Assembly: GCA_946633275.1 (NCBI GenBank)
Contig: CAMPAT010000021.1
Coordinates: forward strand, 1-8,665
Source: an uncultured Clostridia bacterium
GTDB taxonomy: Bacteria; Bacillota; Clostridia; Oscillospirales; Acutalibacteraceae
Length of the DNA: 8,665 nucleotides
Direction: 5' to 3'
In this document: positions 1 to 8,024 of the stretch, piece by piece
Position numbering within the stretch: position 1 is the first letter of the stretch
Layout: each line of letters starts with the position of its first letter
Made by a program: the position numbers and the translations under genes
Notes under the pieces: generated by a model
What the model was told of the DNA's origin: nothing
The model's database searches: none
The model's input: the letters and a program-made list of their open reading frames with translations, nothing else

Positions 1-74
1 GCGGTGCGCTTGCAGAGGCTACTGCTATTTACGGTCTTATCGTAAGTATTCTTATCATCTTTATGCTTAAATAA
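1..74 (+). CDS. atpE: F-type ATP synthase subunit c (3' end only)
   Basis: This is the last part of the c-subunit gene, cut by the window start; bases 1-2 are the end of a codon and the readable frame starts at base 3 and stops with TAA at 72-74. The visible peptide GALAEATAIYGLIVSILIIF followed by MLK is the second transmembrane helix of the proteolipid that forms the membrane rotor ring. The Glu encoded at 15-17 is expected to be the ion-carrying carboxylate. It is followed by Ala, Thr and, five residues after the Glu, Tyr (30-32), so part of the sodium-ring pattern (Glu-Ser-Thr-x-x-Tyr) is present but the Ser is Ala. The protein ends very soon after the helix. Identity is supported by position directly before subunit b; the first helix lies outside the window. 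Confidence 0.85.
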   Translation, partial: GALAEATAIYGLIVSILIIFMLK

Positions 75-93
75 GAGAACCGAGACTACATCG

Positions 94-99
94 AAAGGA
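94..99 (+). promoter_or_regulatory. Ribosome binding site of atpF
   Basis: AAAGGA lies 10 bases before the ATG at 110 in the 35-base gap between the c and b genes, and supports that start. Confidence 0.6.
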
Positions 100-109
100 C
101 ACGCAGTAA

Positions 110-592
110 ATGTTAAAGTTTGACTGGAACATATTATTCACCTTTGTCAATCTTATTATCTTTTACCTGCTTATGAAGAAGTTTTTGTTCGGCAGAATTA
201 AGAAGGTTATGGATGAGCGTAAGGCGCTTATTCAGAAGCAGTTTGACGACGCCGAGCAGGTGTCGAAGGACGCCGATGAAAAGCTTGCTGATTATGAGGG
301 CAGGATTGCAAATGCGGAGGCTGAGGGCGAGCAGATTATCGCTGAAGCACGCGAGGGCGCAAAGGTTGAGTATAACAGAATTATTGAAAAGGCTGAGGCT
401 GACGCCGCGGCTTTGAAGGCTGATGCCGAAAAACAAATCGAAATCGACAAGAAGAACGCGCAGAAAGCTGCAAAAGAGGAGATTGCTTCTCTCGCTATGC
501 AGGCAGCCGAAAAGGTTGTGGGCAAGAGCGTTTCTGCCGAGGCTGACAGCGATATTTTTGACGATTTCCTGAAAGAAAGCAGTGAAGAATAA
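110..592 (+). CDS. atpF: F-type ATP synthase subunit b
   Basis: This encodes the peripheral-stalk b subunit (160 residues, a normal length), which anchors F1 to the membrane and holds the stator against rotation. The sequence begins [20 protein letters not shown], a single N-terminal transmembrane helix at about residues 6-26, followed by the basic stretch [16 protein letters not shown] and then a long, highly charged, Ala/Glu/Lys-rich helical region to about residue 145 that should form the dimeric coiled coil. The acidic C-terminal end ([13 protein letters not shown]) is the part expected to touch the delta domain. The start is set by the hydrophobic N terminus and the upstream AAAGGA. The TAA stop overlaps the next ATG by one base (TAATG), so translation of the delta-alpha fusion is probably coupled to it. 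Only one b gene is seen. Confidence 0.95.
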   Translation: MLKFDWNILFTFVNLIIFYLLMKKFLFGRIKKVMDERKALIQKQFDDAEQVSKDADEKLADYEGRIANAEAEGEQIIAEAREGAKVEYNRIIEKAEADAAALKADAEKQIEIDKKNAQKAAKEEIASLAMQAAEKVVGKSVSAEADSDIFDDFLKESSEE

Positions 593-2601
593 TGATTCAG
601 AAAATGGATGAATATATTTCTGCGCTGCTCAAATCTAACGTCAGCGCAGACGATATTGAAAAGACAAAGGCTGTAATAGGCGCGACTGATGAAGTATGCG
701 CTATTCTCGACAGCCCTTCAGTTCCGCTGTCCGAAAAAGAGACGGCTATCGGCGAGCTTTTCCCGAAATCCGTTAAGAGCGCACTTCTTACAATAAGCGA
801 GGATATGTGCATTTCGGACTTCCCTGAGATTGCAAAGGCTTATCTTGCCGAGCTTGACAAGCGCAGCAATATCGCAAACGCAGTTATCCGCTGCGTGACG
901 GAGCCGACTGCCGAGCAGCTTGACGGCTTCAAGTCGTTTGTGATTAAGGAAACGGGCGCAAGCGACGCAAAGATTGAGATTGTTAAGGACGCGTCTCTTC
1001 TCGGCGGATTTGTTATTGAGGTTGAGGGACGTCAGTTTGACCGTTCCCTCAGAACAAAGCTCAGAGAAATTAAGGAAAGCGTTGAGAAAAACGCAGTTAA
1101 GAATAACGATATCGACGCAGGCGGTATCATCTCTATCCTCAAAGAAGATATTAAGGACTTTGAGTTTGAAACCAAGGGCGAGGAAATCGGTACTGTCATC
1201 AGCGTCGGCGACGGTATTGCGACCATTCACGGACTCGACTCCGTTATGTACGGCGAGATTATTATATTTGAGTCGGGCGTAAAGGGAATGGTGCAGGATA
1301 TACGCAAGAACACGGTAGGCTGTATTCTCTTCGGCAGCGATGATGAAATCAGCGAGGGCACGCGCGTAAAGCGTTCGCATAAGAAGGCGGGCGTGCCTGT
1401 CGGCGAAGGCTATATCGGCAGAGTTGTAAATGCGCTCGGCGAGCCGATTGACGGCAAGGGCGACATTACGGCTGATGATTACCGTCTTGTTGAACAGCCT
1501 GCTCCGTCTATCGTAGACAGAAAGTCGGTTTCTCAGCCGCTTGAGACGGGTATTCTCGCAATTGACTCAATGTTCCCGATAGGCAGGGGACAGCGTGAGC
1601 TTATTATCGGCGACCGTCAGACAGGTAAGACCTCAATTGCACTCGATACAATCGTTAACCAGAAGGGCAAGAACTGTATCTGTATTTATAACGCAATCGG
1701 ACAGAAGGCTTCCACGGTTGCAAAGCTTGTTGGCGACCTTGAAAAGCACGGCGCGCTCGACTATACAATCGTTGTTTGCTCGACTGCTTCCGACCCTGCG
1801 TCGCTTCAGTATATTTCGCCGTATTCGGCAACTGCTATCGCCGAGTACTTTATGTATCAGGGCAAGGACTGCCTTATTGTATACGATGACCTCAGCAAGC
1901 ACGCTGTGGCTTACCGTGCAATTTCGCTCCTTCTTGAAAGACCTCCCGGACGTGAGGCTTATCCCGGCGACGTATTCTATCTTCATTCAAGACTGCTTGA
2001 GCGCTCGAGCCGCCTTACTCCCGAACTCGGCGGCGGTTCAATCACCGCCCTGCCGATTATTGAGACTCAGGCCGGCGACGTTTCAGCATATATTCCGACT
2101 AACGTAATTTCAATTACCGACGGACAGATTTATCTTGAGTCCGACCTCTTCTTCAGCGGCCAGCGCCCTGCTGTTAACGTAGGTCTTTCCGTTTCGCGTG
2201 TAGGCGGCGCGGCTCAGACAAAGGCTATGAAAAAGGCGGCAGGCTCGCTTCGTGTTGACCTCGCTCAGTTCAGAGAGATGGAGGTATTCACTCAGTTCTC
2301 CTCTGACCTTGACGCAGACACAAAGGCGCAGCTTGAATACGGTAAGGGACTTATGGAGCTTCTTAAGCAGCCGCTCGGCTCGCCTATGTCGATGGCGCAC
2401 CAGGTAATTACGCTCGTTGTAGCTATTGCAAAGGGATTTCAGAATGTCCCTGTTAACGAGATTAAGAAGTATCAGGCGGAGCTTCTCGCTTACTTTGACG
2501 AGCAGCACGACGATATTATCAGCGAAATTAATAATGAGAAAGTTCTCGGCGACGAGCTCAGAGAGCGTATCTTAAAAGCGGCAGAAAGCTTTAATAAATA
2601 G
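592..2601 (+). CDS. atpHA (fusion): Fused ATP synthase delta-alpha subunit
   Basis: One uninterrupted 669-residue frame carries two F1 subunits. Residues 1 to about 166 match delta (OSCP): an alpha-helical N-terminal domain with the pattern [11 protein letters not shown] and, near residues 131-164, the C-terminal hallmark [16 protein letters not shown] followed by [11 protein letters not shown]. The N-terminal helix is about a dozen residues shorter than usual. A linker of roughly ten residues leads into a complete alpha from about residue 177: the N-terminal helix [15 protein letters not shown], the beta-barrel start [11 protein letters not shown], Walker A GDRQTGKT (residues 340-347, Lys346), and [10 protein letters not shown] with the arginine finger at Arg536. 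No stop and no ATG, GTG or TTG lies at the junction; the next in-frame ATG is in conserved alpha sequence (SVMYGE). The start at 592 overlaps the b-gene stop; Met5 (604) is a less likely alternative without a Shine-Dalgarno. Family roles: delta joins F1 to the b stalk, alpha carries non-catalytic nucleotide sites. That the protein works as a fusion is inference. Confidence 0.93.
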   Translation: MIQKMDEYISALLKSNVSADDIEKTKAVIGATDEVCAILDSPSVPLSEKETAIGELFPKSVKSALLTISEDMCISDFPEIAKAYLAELDKRSNIANAVIRCVTEPTAEQLDGFKSFVIKETGASDAKIEIVKDASLLGGFVIEVEGRQFDRSLRTKLREIKESVEKNAVKNNDIDAGGIISILKEDIKDFEFETKGEEIGTVISVGDGIATIHGLDSVMYGEIIIFESGVKGMVQDIRKNTVGCILFGSDDEISEGTRVKRSHKKAGVPVGEGYIGRVVNALGEPIDGKGDITADDYRLVEQPAPSIVDRKSVSQPLETGILAIDSMFPIGRGQRELIIGDRQTGKTSIALDTIVNQKGKNCICIYNAIGQKASTVAKLVGDLEKHGALDYTIVVCSTASDPASLQYISPYSATAIAEYFMYQGKDCLIVYDDLSKHAVAYRAISLLLERPPGREAYPGDVFYLHSRLLERSSRLTPELGGGSITALPIIETQAGDVSAYIPTNVISITDGQIYLESDLFFSGQRPAVNVGLSVSRVGGAAQTKAMKKAAGSLRVDLAQFREMEVFTQFSSDLDADTKAQLEYGKGLMELLKQPLGSPMSMAHQVITLVVAIAKGFQNVPVNEIKKYQAELLAYFDEQHDDIISEINNEKVLGDELRERILKAAESFNK

Positions 2602-2604
2602 TTG

Positions 2605-2610
2605 TAAGGA
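2605..2610 (+). promoter_or_regulatory. Ribosome binding site of atpG
   Basis: TAAGGA lies 8 bases before the ATG at 2619, in the 17-base gap after the fusion gene, and supports that start. Confidence 0.6.
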
Positions 2611-2618
2611 CAGTATTT

Positions 2619-4903
<2,285 letters not shown>

Positions 4904-4906
4904 TTT

Positions 4907-4913
4907 AAAGGTG
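4907..4913 (+). promoter_or_regulatory. Ribosome binding site of atpC
   Basis: AAAGGTG lies 5 bases before the ATG at 4919, in the 15-base gap after atpD. Confidence 0.55.
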
Positions 4914-4918
4914 ATTAT

Positions 4919-5332
4919 ATGAACACTTTTAAACTGAAAATTGTATCTTCGCGCCGCGTATTTTTTGAGGGCGATTGTGTTCAGCTCGTGCTTCCGATTG
5001 CCGACGGCGGACTTAAGGGATTTCTTGCTCACCACGAAAATGTGGTAGCGCCTATTGAGTTCGGCGAAATGAAGATTACGCCTGCCGAGGGCGATGAGAT
5101 ATTTGCCTTTATCGGAAGCGGATTTATCGAGTATTTTGACAATACCGCCACAGTCGTGTGCATATCGTGTCAGCTGCCCGAGGAAATCGACGCAGACCGT
5201 GCACGCGAGGCAAAGGAGCGCGCGGAGGAAAAGCTCCGTCAGAAGCAGTCGCTGTTTGAATATCATCAGTCACTCAACGACCTTGCTCGAGCAATGGAAC
5301 GACTTAAAATTAAAAACAGACACGAGATATAG
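4919..5332 (+). CDS. atpC: F-type ATP synthase subunit epsilon
   Basis: This encodes the epsilon subunit (137 residues, full length with both domains), which sits at the foot of gamma and can inhibit ATP hydrolysis. The N-terminal beta-sandwich covers about residues 1-85 (FKLKIVSSRRVFFEGDCVQL and later IADGGLKGFLAHHENVVAPI). The C-terminal helical hairpin covers about 88-135. At residues 90-95 IDADRA fits the I/L-D-x-x-R-A motif known from ATP-binding epsilon of Bacillus PS3, so ATP-dependent control is possible. Cys81 and Cys84 form a CISC pair just before the domain junction, which I do not recall as typical of the family. It is the last gene of the operon, followed at once by a terminator. 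Confidence 0.95.
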   Translation: MNTFKLKIVSSRRVFFEGDCVQLVLPIADGGLKGFLAHHENVVAPIEFGEMKITPAEGDEIFAFIGSGFIEYFDNTATVVCISCQLPEEIDADRAREAKERAEEKLRQKQSLFEYHQSLNDLARAMERLKIKNRHEI

Positions 5333-5333
5333 T

Positions 5334-5363
5334 AAAAAAGCTTCCCTTCAAGGGAAGCTTTTT
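5334..5363. terminator. Bidirectional intrinsic terminator
   Basis: The sequence has six A, then the inverted repeat GCTTCCCTTCAAGGGAAGC (5340-5358; 8 bp stem GCTTCCCT/AGGGAAGC with a 3-base loop, extended by A:T pairs), then five T. It starts one base after the atpC stop and ends 14 bases before the stop of the converging alkD-like gene. The A and T tracts on both sides let it act as a rho-independent terminator for both converging units. Confidence 0.93.
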
Positions 5364-5377
5364 GCGTACATAAGAGA

Positions 5378-6052
5378 TTATTTTTTCAGCGATTTGAGAT
5401 ATTCTTTTTGCTCGGGGGTAATGCGGTAGCTTTCTCGCGCCTTCTGAATTGCCTTGTTGTGCGTCCGGGTATCAAGCGCGCCGCTTTCAATATACTTAAC
5501 CGCAGTATCGTACTGCTTTGCGAGCGCAGTTGCGAAGTACCATGCAATCATCATATTGATATAATACTTGTCGCTTCTTACAGAAGCGACCTTTTTCATA
5601 TATTCTTCGTCAAAGTCGTCGTCGAGAAGGTGCTCCATAACCATTCTTATACCAAAACGCACCGTGTATTCTCTGTCGCTCTTTATCCACTTGTCGATAT
5701 ACGGTTTCAGCTCATCGCGGCGCTTTTTAAATACCTTCGGGCTCATCTGGTCGCACGTTGCCCAGTTATTGACATACGGCAAAAATCGCTCTGTTTCCGC
5801 AAGAGCTGTGTCGAAGTCCTTTTCAAGCGAGATTATGAACGCGTGCAGCTGATTTTCCTCAAAAAGCGTGTGCGGAAGCTCGTTTAAAAAAGCCTCCTTT
5901 TCTTCGCTCTTTGCAAGTTCCTTTGCGTACGCTCTGAGAATCGGAGTGCGCACTCCGACGATTGTGTCCGTGCCGACAGTCGGTATCAGCTTTGCCTGAA
6001 AATCGCGATATTTTATATCCTGATTGCTGAATAAAAAATCGTTTATATCCAT
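5378..6052 (-). CDS. AlkD-like DNA alkylation repair protein
   Basis: This 224-residue protein resembles the AlkD family of HEAT-like-repeat DNA glycosylases, which remove positively charged alkylated bases such as N3- and N7-alkylpurines without flipping the base out. It is all-helical with the family opening KYRDFQAKLIPTV and GVRTPILRAYAKEL. Trp97 and Asp101 in NNWATCDQM match in spacing the Trp109/Asp113 pair of Bacillus cereus AlkD, with Asp as the catalytic residue. Arg132 or Arg136 (YTVRFGIRMVM) and Trp171 (MMIAWYFAT) are candidates for the remaining active-site Arg and Trp. Length is close to the roughly 235 usual for the family. The start is supported by AGGAA (complement of 6057-6061), which overlaps the stop codon of the upstream PHP-domain gene, so the two are probably co-transcribed and coupled. 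Glycosylase activity is inferred from the motif. Confidence 0.88.
   Translation of the reverse strand: MDINDFLFSNQDIKYRDFQAKLIPTVGTDTIVGVRTPILRAYAKELAKSEEKEAFLNELPHTLFEENQLHAFIISLEKDFDTALAETERFLPYVNNWATCDQMSPKVFKKRRDELKPYIDKWIKSDREYTVRFGIRMVMEHLLDDDFDEEYMKKVASVRSDKYYINMMIAWYFATALAKQYDTAVKYIESGALDTRTHNKAIQKARESYRITPEQKEYLKSLKK
5570..5596 (+). terminator. Terminator-like hairpin antisense inside the alkD-like gene
   Basis: On the + strand GTCGCTTCT (5570-5578), a TAC loop and AGAAGCGAC (5582-5590) form a perfect 9 bp stem, followed by CTTTTT (5591-5596). It has the form of a rho-independent terminator pointing away from the atp operon, about 240 bases past its main terminator. On the coding strand it only encodes part of the Val-Ala-Ser-Val-Arg-Ser-Asp segment. 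It could be a back-up stop for read-through transcription from the atp operon, or chance. Confidence 0.35.
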
Positions 6053-6056
6053 TGTT

Positions 6057-6061
6057 TTCCT
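6057..6061 (-). promoter_or_regulatory. Ribosome binding site of the alkD-like gene
   Basis: AGGAA on the minus strand lies 4 bases before the start codon (AGGAAAAC in context) and overlaps the TAG stop (6060-6062) of the upstream gene, suggesting translational coupling. Confidence 0.5.
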
Positions 6062-7052
6062 ATACTATCCAAACGGGGTTTGTGAAAGCCCAGAAAAGTT
6101 CGTCTGCCGTTTCGGGCGCAGGCGCGCCCATCGAGGTCAGAAAGTTAGTTTCTGCAAAGCCGAGCAGCTTCTTTGTGACGGAGTTCAGAGCGTAGTCAAT
6201 CTCTGCGCGGACGAAGCCTTTTTCTTTAATCCCGAAGTGCGCTGTGTGCGACTTTTCGTATGTGCTTGCCTTGTGCTCGTAAATAATCTTGTCGTTATTA
6301 TAAATACGGAGTATGAATCCTCTGTGGAGCTTTGTCGCCGTGCATTTGCCCGTTAAACCTGCTCCGATACTTATGCTGTCGCCGAGCTCAGCGCCCTCAA
6401 TGTCGAGATAAATCATCGAGCTGTTCGGCGAGTTCGTTATTACGCTCCTGCCTTCGCGAACTGCGCTCAGTATATCCTCAGGCGCGTTGCTCTTGGCGTG
6501 AGTTATGGTTGTCGGTACTGCGAGAATATTTGCAGGTCCGTAGTCGCGGTGAAAGTCAGAGCCGCCTACTGCAGGAAGCCTTTTGCCTTCAAGGAGCTTC
6601 TCTGTCCACCACCTCATACACTTTGTGTTGTCGCTGTGCTGGATTGTGTTCCATACCTCGACGCAGTCCATATCGAAGGCGTCCAAATCCATTTTAAACG
6701 GACAGTTTGAGCAAAACGGATGATTTACGCTGACGGTTGCGCCATTCTTCTTTGCAGCTTCTGTTATTTTTGTATATGCCTCAAGATTGCTCAAGTCGTA
6801 AGGCGGCTCAAACGGTATTTTTGCGCCCCAGACGTTTACGTGTCCGTTTTCGCCCGTTAGCTCCTGACCCTGAATAACGGTCAGTCCGTCGCTTGAGTAT
6901 GATTCTTTTACGGTGTTGTAATTGTGGTCGGTTATCATTATCCAGTCAAGACCGACTTTTTTGCAGTATTCAATCAGCTCGTACTGGTGCAAAACGCCGT
7001 CTGAATTTACTGTGTGCATATGGGTGTCGCCCTTGAACCATCGTCTTTGCAT
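6060..7052 (-). CDS. PHP-domain metal-dependent hydrolase (CehA/McbA-like)
   Basis: This 330-residue protein has a PHP (polymerase and histidinol phosphatase) domain at about residues 5-200. Metal-ligand motifs in order are GDTHMHT (His11, His13), ITDHN (Asp42, His43), GQELTGENGH (Glu64, His71), VNHPF (His111) and GGSDFH (Asp166, His168), which is a full set for a multi-metal phosphoesterase-type centre. The remaining 130 residues are predicted mostly beta and look like the C-terminal part of CehA/McbA-type metallohydrolases. There is no signal peptide, so it should be cytoplasmic. The substrate is unknown; PHP proteins act on phosphodiesters, nucleotides or esters, and the pairing with a DNA repair gene does not settle it. 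The start is well supported by AAGGAGG 7 bases upstream and a consensus promoter. It is the first gene of a two-gene unit. Confidence 0.88.
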   Translation of the reverse strand: MQRRWFKGDTHMHTVNSDGVLHQYELIEYCKKVGLDWIMITDHNYNTVKESYSSDGLTVIQGQELTGENGHVNVWGAKIPFEPPYDLSNLEAYTKITEAAKKNGATVSVNHPFCSNCPFKMDLDAFDMDCVEVWNTIQHSDNTKCMRWWTEKLLEGKRLPAVGGSDFHRDYGPANILAVPTTITHAKSNAPEDILSAVREGRSVITNSPNSSMIYLDIEGAELGDSISIGAGLTGKCTATKLHRGFILRIYNNDKIIYEHKASTYEKSHTAHFGIKEKGFVRAEIDYALNSVTKKLLGFAETNFLTSMGAPAPETADELFWAFTNPVWIV

Positions 7053-7059
7053 AATGCCG

Positions 7060-7066
7060 CCTCCTT
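7060..7066 (-). promoter_or_regulatory. Ribosome binding site of the PHP-domain gene
   Basis: AAGGAGG on the minus strand (CCTCCTT on +) lies 7 bases before the start codon at 7052 and is a full match to the Shine-Dalgarno consensus. Confidence 0.85.
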
Positions 7067-7073
7067 TTTGTAC

Positions 7074-7102
7074 ATTATACCACTTACTGTATGTAATTTC
7101 AA
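7074..7102 (-). promoter_or_regulatory. Sigma-70/A-type promoter of the PHP-alkD unit
   Basis: On the minus strand the -35 TTGAAA (7102-7097), a 17-base spacer and the -10 TATAAT (7079-7074) are seen, with TG one base before the -10 (extended -10). Transcription is expected to start near 7067, giving a leader of only about 15 bases that is nearly all ribosome binding site. Confidence 0.85.
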
Positions 7103-7105
7103 ATA

Positions 7106-7134
7106 TTGACTTTTTATCTTATTTTTATTAATAT
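7106..7134 (+). promoter_or_regulatory. Promoter of the pseudouridine synthase gene
   Basis: TTGACT (7106-7111), a 17-base T-rich spacer and TAATAT (7129-7134) fit a sigma-70/A promoter with a good -35 and a fair -10 (4 of 6). The expected start site is near 7141, at the ATG of the gene at 7142. No Shine-Dalgarno is seen between the -10 and the ATG. Confidence 0.6.
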
Positions 7135-7141
7135 TAGTTTT

Positions 7142-7996
7142 ATGAGAGAAATTCAGTTTACTGCCGAAGCGAAGGATGACGGCGTAAGAATACGCGATTA
7201 TCTTAAGGCGTTCGGCGTGTCGTCATCGCTTATGACGAGGCTAAAGCAGACGGAAAACGGAATAACTGTTAACGGAAGCTTTGCCCGCACGATTGATACG
7301 CTGAAGTCGGGCGACGCGCTCGCAATCAGAATTGAGCCGAAGGGGAGTCTGCCGTCGCCGCTTAAGGCAGATATAGAGGTCTGCTACGAGGACGAGGACA
7401 TAATCGTGCTCAATAAACCGCCGTTTATGCCCGTTCACGAGAGCAGGAATCATATCGGCGACACGCTGTCGAATTTTGTAGCATATCACATCGGCGAAAA
7501 CGGCGGCGCGTTTCGCGCTGTATTCAGGCTTGACCGCGACACAAGCGGACTTGTGCTCGTTGCAAAGCACGAGCTTGCCGCCTCAAAGCTCGCCGGGAGT
7601 ATTGACAAAGATTACTACGCCGTAGTCGGAGGGATTTTAACTGAAAACGGCACGGTAGACTTGCCGATTTCGCGCTGCGGCGACAGCATTATTAAGCGCA
7701 GAGTTTCCGAAGACGGCGAAAGAGCAGTAACGCACTATGAGATTGTATCACGATTTGAAAATACAACGCTGATTAAATGCAAGCTTGTAACGGGACGGAC
7801 TCATCAGATAAGAGTACACCTTTCTCATATCGGCCATCCCCTGCTCGGCGACTCGCTGTACGGCGGAGACTGTACGGATATTGACCGCCAGGCGCTTCAT
7901 TGTAAGGATATTTATTTTATTCATCCCGTTACGGGAGAGAGTATGCATATATCCTGCGATTTTCCCGATGATATGAAGATGATTATTGGTGACTGA
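7142..7996 (+). CDS. RluA-family RNA pseudouridine synthase
   Basis: This 284-residue protein should convert uridine to pseudouridine in ribosomal or transfer RNA. An S4-like RNA-binding domain is at about residues 15-65 (LMTRLKQTENGITVNGSFAR). The catalytic domain follows: VLNKPPFMPVHES, then FRLDRDTSGLVLVAK in which Asp131 is the catalytic aspartate of the RLD motif. The residue before RLD is Phe rather than the common His. The C-terminal part has TGRTHQIRVHLSHIGHPLLG and DSLYGG, the RNA-binding and fold signature. The exact RNA site cannot be told from sequence, so no rlu symbol is given. I chose ATG 7142 over an in-frame TTG at 7106, because the TTG lies in the -35 box and the extra residues are hydrophobic and AT-rich, unlike the family. 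It is likely the first gene of a unit with the gene at 8025. Confidence 0.92.
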   Translation: MREIQFTAEAKDDGVRIRDYLKAFGVSSSLMTRLKQTENGITVNGSFARTIDTLKSGDALAIRIEPKGSLPSPLKADIEVCYEDEDIIVLNKPPFMPVHESRNHIGDTLSNFVAYHIGENGGAFRAVFRLDRDTSGLVLVAKHELAASKLAGSIDKDYYAVVGGILTENGTVDLPISRCGDSIIKRRVSEDGERAVTHYEIVSRFENTTLIKCKLVTGRTHQIRVHLSHIGHPLLGDSLYGGDCTDIDRQALHCKDIYFIHPVTGESMHISCDFPDDMKMIIGD

Positions 7997-8012
7997 GTTT
8001 CATTTCGTATAA

Positions 8013-8018
8013 AAGGAG
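8013..8018 (+). promoter_or_regulatory. Ribosome binding site of the last gene
   Basis: AAGGAG lies 6 bases before the ATG at 8025 and sets that start. Confidence 0.75.
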
Positions 8019-8024
8019 AAACTA

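Noticed and set aside
1084..1100. Possible -1 frameshift at GAG-AAA-AAC in the delta-alpha linker, leading to TAA at 1098-1100 and free delta
   Set aside because: G-AAA-AAC is not a good slippery heptamer (re-pairing would mismatch), no stimulating hairpin was seen, and making free delta would not solve the excess of delta domains.
718..1380. Long minus-strand open frame (220 codons) opposite the delta-alpha fusion gene
   Set aside because: It lies wholly antisense to a certain gene, has no ribosome binding site, and its translation (Leu/Asn/Arg-rich) resembles no family; it is a codon-bias shadow.
5408..5887. Plus-strand open frame (159 codons) across the alkD-like gene
   Set aside because: Antisense to a gene with family motifs, promoter and ribosome binding site; no support of its own.
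7106..7141. Longer form of the pseudouridine synthase starting at TTG 7106
   Set aside because: The TTG is part of the -35 box, the extra 12 residues are AT-rich and hydrophobic, and no ribosome binding site precedes it; ATG 7142 starts at a family-like N terminus.
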